A stretch of DNA of 21,144 nucleotides, taken from NCBI GenBank assembly GCA_964575425.1, contig CAZNRD010000045.1, positions 1 through 21,144 of the forward strand, read 5' to 3'. The stretch is from DATEAV01 sp964575425. Its GTDB lineage: Bacteria; Chloroflexota; Anaerolineae; Anaerolineales; E44-bin32. Shown piece after piece: positions 1-8,395 of this stretch. The number at the start of each line of letters is the position of its first letter. Positions within the stretch are counted from its first letter, which is position 1. The notes under the pieces are model-generated. The model was not told where the DNA came from. It searched no databases and saw only the letters and a list, made by a program, of their open reading frames with translations. A program made the position numbers and the translations under genes.

Positions 1-2
1 CC

Positions 3-89
3 CCCACCCTCACGCCCACACCGACCATCACGCCCACGCCGACCGAGACGCCCACCGCGACACCAACGCCGACGGAGACACCTACTCAG
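3..89 (+). repeat. Thr-Pro low-complexity repeat (TPTPTETPT type)
   Basis: About 29 codons alternate ACN and CCN with occasional GAG, ATC or GCG, encoding a flexible extracellular linker. The DNA is a degenerate 6-9 bp repeat (acgccc/acgccg) inside the coding frame and is cut by the window edge. Confidence 0.8.
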
Positions 90-710
90 CCGCCGGCCCC
101 GACGTCCACCGCAACACCGCCGGCAACATCGGCTCCGCGGACCAACCCCACCGCAGCGGTCGGTGCGGCACGGCGGCTGCTCATCCCGGTCACCGGCCAT
201 GAGCCGAAGCCGCTGAGCTGTCAGTACCCGGTGACCAGGCTGACCCTGCCCGGGCGCGATTGGGTGGAGTTCATCAACCTGTGCGGCTATCAGGCGATCG
301 TCAGCCAGGAAGCGGTGGAAGGCCTGCCGGGCGAGCTGCCGCAGGACGCGACCGTCGTCTCGGCGCTGACGGTTACGCTGCTCCAGGGAACGGTTCCCGT
401 CGAAACCCTGCCCCTCTGGTCGCGCATCGTGGTCTCCTTTGAGGCCTCCAGCCTCGACGAGGACGCCCACTTCGCCATCTTGTACTGGGATCCTCATCTC
501 GACGACGGCCTCGGCGGATGGGTGGAACTCCCCTCCATGGACCCCGAGGAGTGGTGGATGCGGCCGCTGGCGCTGCATGCCGATCAGTTGGAAGAGACTC
601 GCTTCATCCTGCGCGGCGTTCTGCGCAGCCCGGAGGGCCGCCCGGAGGTCGCAGTCAACTTCAGCGGCACCTTCGTGCTTGTGGAGATGACGGCAGGGCC
701 CAGCAGCTAG
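3..710 (+). CDS. C-terminal part of a secreted protein with a Thr/Pro linker (5' end outside window)
   Basis: An open frame runs in from the left edge and stops at TAG 708-710, giving 235 visible residues. The first ~29 are a Thr/Pro-rich linker with interspersed Glu, Ile and Ala, as found between domains of secreted Chloroflexota proteins. A more ordinary Ala/Pro stretch follows, then an 'LLIPVTG' segment and a globular domain of ~170 residues with two cysteines (in 'LSCQYP' and 'INLCGY') that could form a disulfide. The first internal ATG/GTG (GTG 231) lies inside this domain and has no Shine-Dalgarno sequence, so I treat the gene as truncated by the window. The domain is rich in beta-prone hydrophobic/acidic alternation, but I recognise no family. 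'PVTG' resembles a sortase motif but is far from the C-terminus and has no following membrane segment. Function unknown; extracellular location is inferred. Confidence 0.7.
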   Translation, partial: PTLTPTPTITPTPTETPTATPTPTETPTQPPAPTSTATPPATSAPRTNPTAAVGAARRLLIPVTGHEPKPLSCQYPVTRLTLPGRDWVEFINLCGYQAIVSQEAVEGLPGELPQDATVVSALTVTLLQGTVPVETLPLWSRIVVSFEASSLDEDAHFAILYWDPHLDDGLGGWVELPSMDPEEWWMRPLALHADQLEETRFILRGVLRSPEGRPEVAVNFSGTFVLVEMTAGPSS

Positions 711-743
711 GGTTCCCGCAGCCCCTTGCGCTGCACTGCCGGG

Positions 744-775
744 AGGACCTGCGCGTGCGCAGGTCCTTTGCTTTC
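744..775 (+). terminator. Rho-independent terminator after the secreted protein gene
   Basis: A perfect 11-bp inverted repeat (744-754 with 757-767) is separated by GT, so the real loop is probably 4-6 nt. It is followed by TTTGCTTTC. It lies 34 bp after the stop of the upstream gene and separates it from the thioesterase gene. Confidence 0.8.
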
Positions 776-908
776 ATTGCCGCCCGGGCTCGCCTCCTGG
801 CGGAGCGGATTCGGTGTAGCATTGGGTTTCATGGCGGAGGGGCGCCCCTTGCCCCATAGGCCATACCCGGCCAGATTGGGCAGGCGAGTTCTCGCCCGTG
901 AGGATGCC

Positions 909-1385
909 ATGGAGAAGGCCTTTCAGGACTACTATCCCGATAGCTTCAGTTACTGCTACGGCTGCGGCCGTCTCAACGAACACGGCCTGCAGATCAAGAG
1001 CTACTGGGATGGAGAGGAAGCGGTGGCCACCTATATGCCGCGCCCCTACCACATCGCCATCCCCGGCTACGTCTACGGTGGGCTGATCGCCTCGCTCATC
1101 GACTGCCACTCCACCGGCACCGCAGCGGCCGCCGCCCACCGCGCCGCCGGACGGCCGATGGACAGCGAGCCCCCGCTGCGCTTCCTTACCGCCTCGCTCC
1201 ATGTCGACTACCTCAAGCCTACCCCGCTCGGCCCGCCCCTGGAACTCCGCGCTCGGGCGAAGGAGGTGAGGGGGCGCAAGGTGGTGGTCTCGACGACGCT
1301 GTCCGCCGAGGGCGTCGTGTGCGCCACAGGGGAGGTTGTTGCCGTACAGGTGCCCGACCATCTCCTTGCCGACCACGGCAGCTAA
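909..1385 (+). CDS. PaaI-family (hotdog fold) acyl-CoA thioesterase
   Basis: 158 residues, the normal size of a single hotdog-domain thioesterase. The N-terminus has the 'CYGCGRLNEHGLQIK' start seen in this branch of the PaaI/YbgC-like superfamily, followed by 'IPGYVYGGLIASLIDCH' (the helix holding the usual catalytic Asp/Asn region) and the strands 'LHVDYLKPTP' and 'RKVVVSTTLSAEG'. Family role: hydrolysis of acyl-CoA to free acid plus CoA in the cytoplasm; the substrate cannot be read from sequence. I chose ATG 909 because the conserved domain begins directly after it and GTGAGG lies just upstream. The frame is open further up to ATG 831 behind a TAGCAT box (817-822), so a 26-residue longer form is possible. 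The acyl-CoA ligase lies downstream on the same strand after a ~200-bp gap. Confidence 0.8.
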   Translation: MEKAFQDYYPDSFSYCYGCGRLNEHGLQIKSYWDGEEAVATYMPRPYHIAIPGYVYGGLIASLIDCHSTGTAAAAAHRAAGRPMDSEPPLRFLTASLHVDYLKPTPLGPPLELRARAKEVRGRKVVVSTTLSAEGVVCATGEVVAVQVPDHLLADHGS

Positions 1386-1591
1386 GATGGTGCGGCGGTC
1401 TGGACGCAGGCGCGCTAGGCCGCTTGCGCCGAAGAGGCAGACGATGTAGAGTGACGCGCCGACGCACTTCGGGGGAGGGGGTTCTGCAAAGCCGGCGTTG
1501 ATGCAGTTGGGTCAGGTGAGTGGGGCAAGAGCCCTCCTCTGGAGGACCTTTCGATCGCGCCCGGTTAATGGCGATCTCAGGAGCGATACCT

Positions 1592-3292
1592 ATGGCTGAC
1601 CGCGTCCTTTCAACGCCAGCGGAGGCGCGGCCCTGGCTGCGCCACTACGACCCCGGCGTGCCGCCGTCGCTGACCTACCCGCGCATCCCGCTGTACCGGC
1701 TCCTCGACGATTCAGCAGCCAGCCATCCCGAACGGACCTGCGCGCAATTCTTCGGCCGAAGGTTGAGCTATCGGCGAATGAAGGAATTGAGCGATTCGTT
1801 CGCTGTCGCCGTGAGCACTGCCGGCGTCAACCGTGGAGCGCGCGTGGTGCTGCTCCTTCCCAACTCGCCTCAGTTCATCATCGCGTTCTACGGGCTGCTG
1901 AAGGCCGGAGCCGTGATCGTGCCTCTCAACCCGCTCTCAAGTGAGCGTGAGCTGGCATTTCATCTGACAGACTCCGGAGCCGAGACGCTGATCACGCTGC
2001 CGCTGTTCCTCGGCAAAGTGACCCCACTCCTCCAGACCACGCCCCTGCGGCGGGTCATCGTGAGTCCGCTCTCAGACTTTCTCCCGTTTCCCCTCAATCT
2101 GGTGATGGGGCTACGGGAACGCCGCCTAGTCCGGCAATCCGGACTGCGTGAAAGGGTCCGCTTTTCTGGCCTTGTTCGCACGCCGGTCACGCCGGGGTGG
2201 AAGCCGGAGGCCGTGGAGCCCGACGAAATGGCCGTCCTCATCTACAGCGGCGGGACGACAGGCGTGGCGAAAGGGATCATGCTCTCGCATTTCGCCCTGG
2301 TGGCCAACGCGCATCAAGTCGTGGCCTGGGGCTCGCTGACGGATGAGCAGCGCATCCTCGCCGTCCTGCCGCTCTTCCACGGCTTCGGCATGAGCGTCAC
2401 GATGAACGCGCCGATCCTGGCCGGGGGCGAGATTGTGCTTTTGCCTCGATTCAGCGCGCGGCAGGTGGCCCGCACCATCCAGAAGACGAAGCCGGACTTC
2501 TTCATCGGCGTGCCCACTATGTTCGTGGCTTTGAGCAATCTGCCCGACATCGGGCGCTACGACCTGAGCAGCCTGAAGGGCATCTTCGTCGGGGCGGCGC
2601 CGCTCACGCGCGCCATCAAGGAGGACTTCGAGGCCAAGACGGGCGGCAAGATGATCGAGGGCTACGGCCTGACGGAAGCGGTGACGGCCATCATGGCCAA
2701 TCCCTACCACGGCCTGCACAAGATCGGCAGCATTGGCATCCCGTTCCCGGATGTCCACGCGAAGATCGTGGGCCTCGATGACGGCCGCGATCTGCCGCCC
2801 GGCGAGATGGGTGAGATCGTCCTGCGCAGCCCGACGCTCATGCTCGGCTACTACAACAACCCCGAGGAGACCCGCAAGACGATCGCCGACGGCTGGCTCT
2901 ACACGGGCGACATCGGCTATATGGATGAGGACGGCTACTTCTACATCACCGACCGCAAGAAGGAACTGATCATCGTCGGCGGCTTCAACGTCTTCCCGCG
3001 CGAGATCGACGAGCTGATCTACCAGCATCCCAAGGTGAAAGAGGGCATCGCCGTCGGCGTGCCCGACCCCTACAAAGGGGAGCGCATCAAGGTCTTCGTC
3101 GTCCTCAAGGACGGGGAGAGCGCCACGCAGGAGGAGTTCCTCGAGTACTTCCGCGAACGCCTGACGCCCTACAAGGTGCCCTCCGAAGTCGAGTTCCGCA
3201 GCGAGCTGCCTAAGAGCATGATCGGCAAGATCCTGCGGCGCGCGCTGCGCGAGGCCGAGATCGCCAGGAGCCAGACCCTACCGCCAGAATAG
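1592..3292 (+). CDS. Long-chain fatty-acid-type acyl-CoA ligase (AMP-forming)
   Basis: 566 residues. Class I adenylate-forming enzyme: ATP + carboxylate + CoA to acyl-CoA + AMP + PPi. Visible motifs are the P-loop 'YSGGTTGVAKG' (218-228), 'GYGLTEA' (357-363), 'YTGDIGYMDEDGYFYITDR' (437-455) with the hinge region after it, and the catalytic Lys in 'KSMIGKILRR' (K546). A segment around 160-175 ('DFLPFPLNLVMG') resembles the membrane-associated loop of LcfA/FadD-type long-chain ligases, so I favour a fatty-acid substrate. An aromatic or other acid cannot be excluded, given the reductase-like operon opposite. ATG 1592 is preferred over in-frame ATGs at 1520 and 1568 because AGGAG (1579-1583) sits 8 nt upstream and the family homology begins there. 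It converges with the activator gene, the two stops lying 18 bp apart. Confidence 0.9.
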   Translation: MADRVLSTPAEARPWLRHYDPGVPPSLTYPRIPLYRLLDDSAASHPERTCAQFFGRRLSYRRMKELSDSFAVAVSTAGVNRGARVVLLLPNSPQFIIAFYGLLKAGAVIVPLNPLSSERELAFHLTDSGAETLITLPLFLGKVTPLLQTTPLRRVIVSPLSDFLPFPLNLVMGLRERRLVRQSGLRERVRFSGLVRTPVTPGWKPEAVEPDEMAVLIYSGGTTGVAKGIMLSHFALVANAHQVVAWGSLTDEQRILAVLPLFHGFGMSVTMNAPILAGGEIVLLPRFSARQVARTIQKTKPDFFIGVPTMFVALSNLPDIGRYDLSSLKGIFVGAAPLTRAIKEDFEAKTGGKMIEGYGLTEAVTAIMANPYHGLHKIGSIGIPFPDVHAKIVGLDDGRDLPPGEMGEIVLRSPTLMLGYYNNPEETRKTIADGWLYTGDIGYMDEDGYFYITDRKKELIIVGGFNVFPREIDELIYQHPKVKEGIAVGVPDPYKGERIKVFVVLKDGESATQEEFLEYFRERLTPYKVPSEVEFRSELPKSMIGKILRRALREAEIARSQTLPPE

Positions 3293-3304
3293 GTCGCCCG
3301 ACCT
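3291..3304. terminator. Small inverted repeat between convergent genes, possible bidirectional terminator
   Basis: AGGTCG-CC-CGACCT overlaps the ligase stop codon and is followed by GCCCTTTC on the plus strand. The stem is short and the T-run poor, so this is a weak call supported mainly by its position between two convergent transcripts. Confidence 0.3.
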
Positions 3305-3310
3305 GCCCTT

Positions 3311-4090
3311 TCAGGCCGCCGCGCTCTCGAGGGCGATGAGCGCCGCTCCGTAGGCACCCATCAGCTGCGGATGAGGCGGGACAACCACCGGCTGGCCGGT
3401 CTCAGCCTCGAGCAGGCGGGGCACGGCCGCGTTGCGCACCACGCCGCCCGAGAGCATCAGCGGGGCTGTCAGGCCGACGCTCCGGATCATGGCTGCGATG
3501 CGACGGATCAGCGCCCGGTGAAGGCCGCGCAGGATCGACTCGACCGAGGCCCCGTGAGCAAGGAGCGAAACGACCTCGGACTCGGCGAACACGGTGCACG
3601 TGCTCGAGATGGCGACCTCCTCAGACGCCGCCAGGGCCACCTCTCCCAGCCCCTCGAGCGGCACACCCAGACGCCGGGCCGTGTTCTCCAGGAAGCGGCC
3701 GGTGCCGGCGGCGCACTTGTCGTTCATGGCGAAATCGACCACCTCGCCTGCCTCGCCGATACGGATCACCTTGCTGTCCTGGCCGCCGATGTCCACCAGG
3801 GTTCCACCGTGACCAAGCAGCCGGTACACGCCGCGCGCGTGGCAGGTGATCTCGGTAACCACCCGATCGGCCGCCCGCACCAGGCGCCTGCCGTAGCCCG
3901 TGGCCACCAGGGGGAGCGAAGCGCCAGCCGCCTCCCGCCGCGCCTGCGCGAGCATGCGCTCGATTTGGTCCTCGCCGCGCGGGTCGGCAGGCTCGAGCAC
4001 ATGCCAGAGGAGGGAGCCGCTGCCGTCGACGCCGACGATCTTGGTCGTTGTCGAGCCAACGTCGATGCCCAGTGCCACCACGCCCGCCAT
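3311..4090 (-). CDS. ATP-dependent activator of 2-hydroxyacyl-CoA dehydratase / benzoyl-CoA reductase family (BcrAD/HgdC type)
   Basis: 259 residues, typical of the BadF/BadG/BcrA/BcrD ASKHA ATPases. The phosphate loops are 'DVGSTTTK' (10-17) and 'DIGGQDSK' (100-107), with 'SGG' at 214-216. Two cysteines in 'NDKCAAGTG' (C126) and 'SSTCTVFAESEV' (C165) match the pair that holds the [4Fe-4S] cluster at the homodimer interface in HgdC. Family role: the reduced activator hydrolyses ATP and injects one low-potential electron from ferredoxin or flavodoxin into the partner subunits. The open frame extends upstream, but ATG 4090 is right: it shares its A with the TGA stop of the preceding gene (TGATG) and the domain starts at once. 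As the only ATPase in the operon it should work as a homodimer, unlike class I benzoyl-CoA reductase, which has two different ATPase subunits. Confidence 0.9.
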   Translation of the reverse strand: MAGVVALGIDVGSTTTKIVGVDGSGSLLWHVLEPADPRGEDQIERMLAQARREAAGASLPLVATGYGRRLVRAADRVVTEITCHARGVYRLLGHGGTLVDIGGQDSKVIRIGEAGEVVDFAMNDKCAAGTGRFLENTARRLGVPLEGLGEVALAASEEVAISSTCTVFAESEVVSLLAHGASVESILRGLHRALIRRIAAMIRSVGLTAPLMLSGGVVRNAAVPRLLEAETGQPVVVPPHPQLMGAYGAALIALESAAA

Positions 4091-5415
4091 CAGGCCTCCA
4101 GCATCTCGAGAAACGCTGCCAGGCGGTTGCTCACCTGAGCCTCGCTGAAGCAGCGCTCGTCGTTGTGGTCGGCCTCGAGCAAGAGGGCCGGCTTGCCGCA
4201 GTCGCGGATCAGGCGGTCCCGCTGGTCGATCTGGCCGATCGAGTAGGGCTTGCACGAGCGGTCGGAGTGCAGGATGACGCCATCGAGGTGGTAGGTGTCG
4301 ATCATGGCTTTCATCGTGCGCAGCTTGTGTCCTGTGCCCCGGTTGAGGATGGGGTGCAGGTAGACACGTGCCGCGGATTCGATCGGATCGTCGGGGTGGA
4401 AGAGGGCGGCGAGTTCGCCCCAGGCGTTCGTGTAGGTTGAGGCCACGAGGATAGCCCCGTGCACAGCGAGCGCCTCGGCCAGGTAGCGGAGGCGGTACCA
4501 GATCGGGAGGTTGTCCCAGAGCAGACGGTGCCGCTCCTGGCGGACAGCGCTCACCCCGCGTGCGATGCGTTCATCGAGTTCCTTGAGCATGTCCGCGTAG
4601 AAGTCGACTGTGGCCGCGTCGCCGCGCAGTTCGACAATGGGCGCCATCTGAATGAACTGCTCGATGACCGAGATCGGTGCCGGGCGATGGCGGTTGCGCT
4701 CCATCACCTGCATCCACAGCTCCGAAGCCTGCTGGCTGAGGCGAGCGACCTGGCGTAGGCGTTCCTGCCGCAGCGGCTTGCCCGCGACCTGTTCCAGAAC
4801 GGGGATGGCCGCCTCCAGCTGTTGCACGACGTAGCGGACCGCGTGCTCGGGAGCATGGTCATAGTACAGGAACGGCGTGTCGATGACGACAAGTGGAACG
4901 CGCAGGTGGTGCGCCAGGACGCGGTACCAGAAGAGCACGGTCTGGCAGATGTTGGTGCAGGCCAGGAGCAAGTCCGGCCTGGGCAGGCGCCCGACGGGTG
5001 TTTTGCCCGAGAACAGGGTGCCGATGTCGGTGCGGGCGTAGGAGCACAGGTCGGTGGAATAACCGGCGGCTTCGGCTTCGCGGGAGATGTCGACGGCCAC
5101 CCGCGCGGTCCCGCAGATGGCACCGTGGTTCTCGGGATAGACGACGAAGAAGTCGAGCGCCTTGAGCAGTTCGACCGGCGCGCCGGACGTCACCCAGGCG
5201 ACCTTGCGCGCTGCGTTGGCGTAGCGGCCCTCGAGCCAGTGGCGGGCCACCAGCTCGCGCCCGCGAGCGGCGATGCGCAGAGGCGGCCCCAGCCGATCGC
5301 TCTCCCAGCGCCGGCGTTGCGGCAGGATATCTGAGCGCCAGCGCGCCAGGCGCAGCGCGGCCGGGCCGAAGAGGCGGGCGCCAGCGAGGTAGGCGAGGCG
5401 ATCGGGAAGAGTCAC
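4090..5415 (-). CDS. 2-hydroxyacyl-CoA dehydratase D-component family protein (BcrB/HgdB-like)
   Basis: 441 residues, closer in length to BcrB/BzdO-type benzoyl-CoA reductase subunits than to the ~380-aa HgdB. Family hallmarks are 'TDLCSYARTDIG' (C124), 'LLACTNICQTVLFWY' (C153, C157), 'LHSDRSCKPYSIGQ' (C388) and the C-terminal 'LLLEADHNDERCFSEAQV' followed by the usual helix. Three of these cysteines should bind a [4Fe-4S] cluster that receives the activator's electron; I cannot say which. The start is GTG 5415, overlapping the TGA of the preceding gene by 4 nt (GTGA). Expected substrate is a CoA thioester, either a 2-hydroxyacyl-CoA (dehydration) or an aryl/enoyl-CoA (reduction). The sequence alone does not decide. 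Confidence 0.85.
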   Translation of the reverse strand: MTLPDRLAYLAGARLFGPAALRLARWRSDILPQRRRWESDRLGPPLRIAARGRELVARHWLEGRYANAARKVAWVTSGAPVELLKALDFFVVYPENHGAICGTARVAVDISREAEAAGYSTDLCSYARTDIGTLFSGKTPVGRLPRPDLLLACTNICQTVLFWYRVLAHHLRVPLVVIDTPFLYYDHAPEHAVRYVVQQLEAAIPVLEQVAGKPLRQERLRQVARLSQQASELWMQVMERNRHRPAPISVIEQFIQMAPIVELRGDAATVDFYADMLKELDERIARGVSAVRQERHRLLWDNLPIWYRLRYLAEALAVHGAILVASTYTNAWGELAALFHPDDPIESAARVYLHPILNRGTGHKLRTMKAMIDTYHLDGVILHSDRSCKPYSIGQIDQRDRLIRDCGKPALLLEADHNDERCFSEAQVSNRLAAFLEMLEA

Positions 5416-6500
5416 GCCAGCATCTCGAAGAAGGCTTCCATGCGGGTCACAGCCTGCTGCGAGAGAGGCTCTCCGACATCAATCTCGACGACCACCGAGG
5501 GATAGCCGGCCTGCTGCAGGCCGCGGCGGACTTGGGGGAGGTCGAAGAGCTCCGGTTCGCAGAACTTGACCAGGTAGAAGATCACGCCGCGCGCCCCGCT
5601 TTCGCGGGCAAGGTGGAGGAGAGAATCGAGGCGGGCTTCGATGGGTGAGCCGCGGGTGGAGTCGGGCGGCGCCGCCAGCAGGCTCTGTGCCATGCGCACG
5701 AAGGGGTCCGGATCGCCGCCGGGCGGGTAGCGCCTGCGGCCGCAGCAGGCCATGTCGTCGCCCACAATCACGCCGCCGAGGGATTCGACCGCGGCGAACA
5801 GGTCCCACGGCTCGGGGACGATGCCCGAGAGGACAATGGGGATGCCCGTGAACCGATCGGCTGTCGCTGAGGCGAGCGTCTGCTCGGCGACCGCAGCGAA
5901 AGACTCCGCGGGGAGGTACTCCCGCGAGCGCACAAGCCGATAGAAGTCGAGATCGCGCATGGGGAGGAGCGGACGGCGGTGGTGGAGCGCGCTGAGAAGC
6001 CGGTCGGCCGTTTCCTCTCTTTCGATGCAGTCGTGGAGTTGTCCGCTGCTGGGACGCAGGCCGGTGAGCGAAGCCAGCCGCTCGTACACTTCCTGAAGCT
6101 GCTCCGCAAGATAGGTGAGCGCGATCGCATCCGAGCGGCGCGGCAGGTACAGCGGGATGACGGCCTGCCGGGGCTGGATGAAATCGATCAGCAGGCTGCC
6201 CAGGCCCTGGAGAGAATCGCAGGCATGGGGCACGAGGATCACGTCCGCCACATCCAGGCCGCCGGTAAGCAGGAACGACAGGCCATTACGAACGATGGAG
6301 CAGACATAGGGTTGAAGGTGGGCTGCCCCGTGCGAAGGATCGACGCCCGGCGGGCCCCACACCTCGACGGGGAGGTAGCCGAACGCCCGCAGCAGCGCTC
6401 GTGGATAGTGGATAGGGAAGATGGCAGCGATGCGGCCGCCGGCGTCCTTCTGCTGCCGGACGACATGCATTCGGCGGGGCGGGATCAGCCGTGGCTCCAT
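5412..6500 (-). CDS. 2-hydroxyacyl-CoA dehydratase family protein (BcrC/HgdA-like)
   Basis: 362 residues. Conserved family positions are 'PYVCSIVRNGL' (C67), 'VPHACDSLQGLG' (C94), 'GDDMACCGRRRY' (C252/C253), 'YLVKFCEPELFDLP' (C314) and the C-terminal 'VVVEIDVGEP' strand. It is the first gene of a three-gene operon arranged small subunit, large subunit, ATPase, resembling bcrC-bcrB-bcrA order but with a single ATPase. The start is uncertain: ATG 6500 and ATG 6470 are both in frame and neither has a clear Shine-Dalgarno sequence. On the minus strand a TGCTACCAT (extended -10-like) lies ~30 nt upstream of 6500. It should form the heterodimeric catalytic component with the following gene and carry the second [4Fe-4S] cluster. 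Confidence 0.83.
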   Translation of the reverse strand: MEPRLIPPRRMHVVRQQKDAGGRIAAIFPIHYPRALLRAFGYLPVEVWGPPGVDPSHGAAHLQPYVCSIVRNGLSFLLTGGLDVADVILVPHACDSLQGLGSLLIDFIQPRQAVIPLYLPRRSDAIALTYLAEQLQEVYERLASLTGLRPSSGQLHDCIEREETADRLLSALHHRRPLLPMRDLDFYRLVRSREYLPAESFAAVAEQTLASATADRFTGIPIVLSGIVPEPWDLFAAVESLGGVIVGDDMACCGRRRYPPGGDPDPFVRMAQSLLAAPPDSTRGSPIEARLDSLLHLARESGARGVIFYLVKFCEPELFDLPQVRRGLQQAGYPSVVVEIDVGEPLSQQAVTRMEAFFEMLA

Positions 6501-6683
6501 CGGTGCGGCGCAGGCGCGAGGTCATGACGATGGTAGCACATCCTGCAACTTCGCGCTCCGTCGCTTCGGATCCCCCGCCCGGTCGGACGTGGATAGAGGC
6601 AGAGGCGACCCGGTGGGCGGTGATGTAGAATCACAGGGTGGTGCGGGCTGGTCGCGCGCCTGTTCATCCGAGAGAGAGACGTC

Positions 6684-7070
6684 TTGATAGACACGCTCAG
6701 GACTCGCGCCCACTTGCTTAGACGAGAAGCCTATGCTCTGTACATCGCGACTCGTGATCCCCGGGTTCCCTGGTACGCCAAGGCCTTTCTGGGGGTGGTG
6801 TTGGCGCACACCTTCAGCCCCATTGACCTCATTCCGGACTTCATCCCTGTTCTCGGTTACCTTGACGACCTGATCGTGACGCCGCTTGGAATCGCGCTCG
6901 CGTTGAAGATGGTTCCGCCCGGAGTGATGGTGGAGGCTCGGCGGGAAGCCGAAGAACTCGTGCGGCAAGGGAAACCCATCAGTCGAGTCGGAGCCGTGGT
7001 GGTGGTTGTCATCTGGGTTGTCATCTTGGTCGCCGTCGTGTGGTCAGTTGTACGTGCGGTGCAGGGGTAG
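6684..7070 (+). CDS. DUF1232 (YkvA-like) small membrane protein
   Basis: 128 residues. The DUF1232 core is plain: 'DPRVPWYAKAFLGVVLAH' followed by 'FSPIDLIPDFIPVLGYLDDL' (about 24-63). The first hydrophobic segment overlaps the core and a strong second one is at ~103-125 ('AVVVVVIWVVILVAVVWSVV'). The start is TTG 6684 behind a purine-rich AGAGAGAGA. It is transcribed divergently from the dehydratase-like operon. The biochemical role of DUF1232 is not established; a membrane location is supported by the hydrophobic segments. Confidence 0.75.
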   Translation: MIDTLRTRAHLLRREAYALYIATRDPRVPWYAKAFLGVVLAHTFSPIDLIPDFIPVLGYLDDLIVTPLGIALALKMVPPGVMVEARREAEELVRQGKPISRVGAVVVVVIWVVILVAVVWSVVRAVQG

Positions 7071-7256
7071 GCCGCTTCTGCCATCAGTCCTGGGGGCGAA
7101 GCGAGGATCGGCAACGCTTATCGTGGAGGCTCGAATGGTAGGCAGCGAGGGCCGGCCCATCTCGCGGTTCCAAGCACCAAGCGAGACAAGATGTGTGGGA
7201 GCGAGCAGCCCAACGCCTCCGCACCAGGAGGTCTCGGAGACAGGAGCCTCGGCACC

Positions 7257-8333
7257 ATGACTAAGAAGTCGATAGGGTATGTCGAGCTGATCTGGAGATG
7301 CCCGCGCTGCGAGACCGTCAACCCGGGCCCGCAGAAGTTCTGCAACGGGTGCGGCGGGCCGCAGCCCCAGGATGTGCAGTTTGAGCAGCCACCGGAGGAG
7401 AAGCTGCTCGGCGAGGCCGCCGCGGCAGCCGCCAAGGCAGGGCCTGACATTCACTGCCCGTACTGCCAGGCGCGCAATCCCGGTGCGGCCAAGTTCTGCG
7501 GCGCCTGCGGCGGCGATCTCGCGCAGGGCAAGCGGCGGGAAGCGGGGAAGGTGCTGGGTGCGTTTCGTCGCGAGCCGGCTGCGCCGGTGGCCTGCCCGGC
7601 CTGTGGCGCGTCGAACCCCGCCGGGGCCGCCCGCTGCTTGAAATGCGGCGCCGCGCTGCCAAGACCGGAGGCCCAGCAGCCTCGGGTTGCCGCGCCTTCT
7701 CCCTCCTCGCGCATCCCCGTAGCCTTTCTGGCAATCGGCGCGCTCGTCGTCTGCGGAATCCTGGCGGTGATCTTCCTGCTGATCTCCACAAGGCGGAGTC
7801 AGTTGGTCGGGCAGGTCCAGCAGGTGGGCTGGACGCGGTCGCTCCCGGTCCTGGCACTGGCACCCGTGGAGCATGAGGGCTGGCTGGATGAGATCCCGGC
7901 CCAGGCCGACATCGAACAATGTTCCACCGAGTATCGCTACACATCGCAAGAGCCGGTGGCAGGCGCAGTCGAGGTGTGCGGCACCCCCTACACGGTTGAC
8001 ACCGGCACCGGCCTGGGCCAGGTGGTTCAGGACTGCGTCTACGAGGTCTACGACGACTATTGCACGTATACGGCGTTTGAGATGGTCGTCGTCCAGACGC
8101 TGACAGCCAGCGGGAACGATCTCATGCCCTACTGGCCCCAGGGCTCCCTGGCCGCCGGGAAGGAGTTCGGCGAAGGCTCGGAGACCTACCAGGTCGTCTT
8201 TGTTACCGAAGGTGGGACGTACAGCTACGGTCCTGCCGGGGAGTCCGAGTACTTGCAGTTCGAGCCGGGCAGCCGCTGGGTCCTGGAAGTGGACGGAATG
8301 GGAAGGGTGGTGTCGGTGGAGCGGTCGCAATAG
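7257..8333 (+). CDS. Membrane protein with three N-terminal zinc ribbons
   Basis: 358 residues. Three CxxC-x10-CxxC zinc ribbons lie at C15/18/29/32, C67/70/81/84 and C113/116/127/130, each with the spacing of a rubredoxin-like knuckle, joined by Ala/Pro-rich linkers. One transmembrane helix (about 154-178) follows, then a ~180-residue domain with four cysteines (in 'EQCSTEY', 'EVCGTPY', 'QDCVYEV', 'DYCTYTA'). Topology is probably ribbons inside and the C-terminal domain outside, where the cysteines could pair. ATG 7257 is chosen over an upstream in-frame ATG at 7191 because AGGAG (7242-7246) lies 10 nt before it. I recognise no enzyme signature. Such proteins are common in Anaerolineae, but their function is unknown to me. 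Confidence 0.7.
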   Translation: MTKKSIGYVELIWRCPRCETVNPGPQKFCNGCGGPQPQDVQFEQPPEEKLLGEAAAAAAKAGPDIHCPYCQARNPGAAKFCGACGGDLAQGKRREAGKVLGAFRREPAAPVACPACGASNPAGAARCLKCGAALPRPEAQQPRVAAPSPSSRIPVAFLAIGALVVCGILAVIFLLISTRRSQLVGQVQQVGWTRSLPVLALAPVEHEGWLDEIPAQADIEQCSTEYRYTSQEPVAGAVEVCGTPYTVDTGTGLGQVVQDCVYEVYDDYCTYTAFEMVVVQTLTASGNDLMPYWPQGSLAAGKEFGEGSETYQVVFVTEGGTYSYGPAGESEYLQFEPGSRWVLEVDGMGRVVSVERSQ

Positions 8334-8395
8334 CCGAGGGCCACGGCATCGCCGCGGCATCTGAATCGGCGGGGTGGGGTCGGGGAGAAGAGGCC

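Noticed and set aside
150..200. LPXTG-like sortase anchor ('LLIPVTG') in the first protein
   Set aside because: The motif is ~180 residues from the C-terminus and is not followed by a hydrophobic segment and basic tail.
7044..8360. A 438-codon minus-strand frame opposite the zinc-ribbon protein, and a 300-codon minus-strand frame at 2126-3028 opposite the ligase
   Set aside because: Both are GC-bias shadows of genes with clear zinc ribbons or adenylation motifs on the plus strand.
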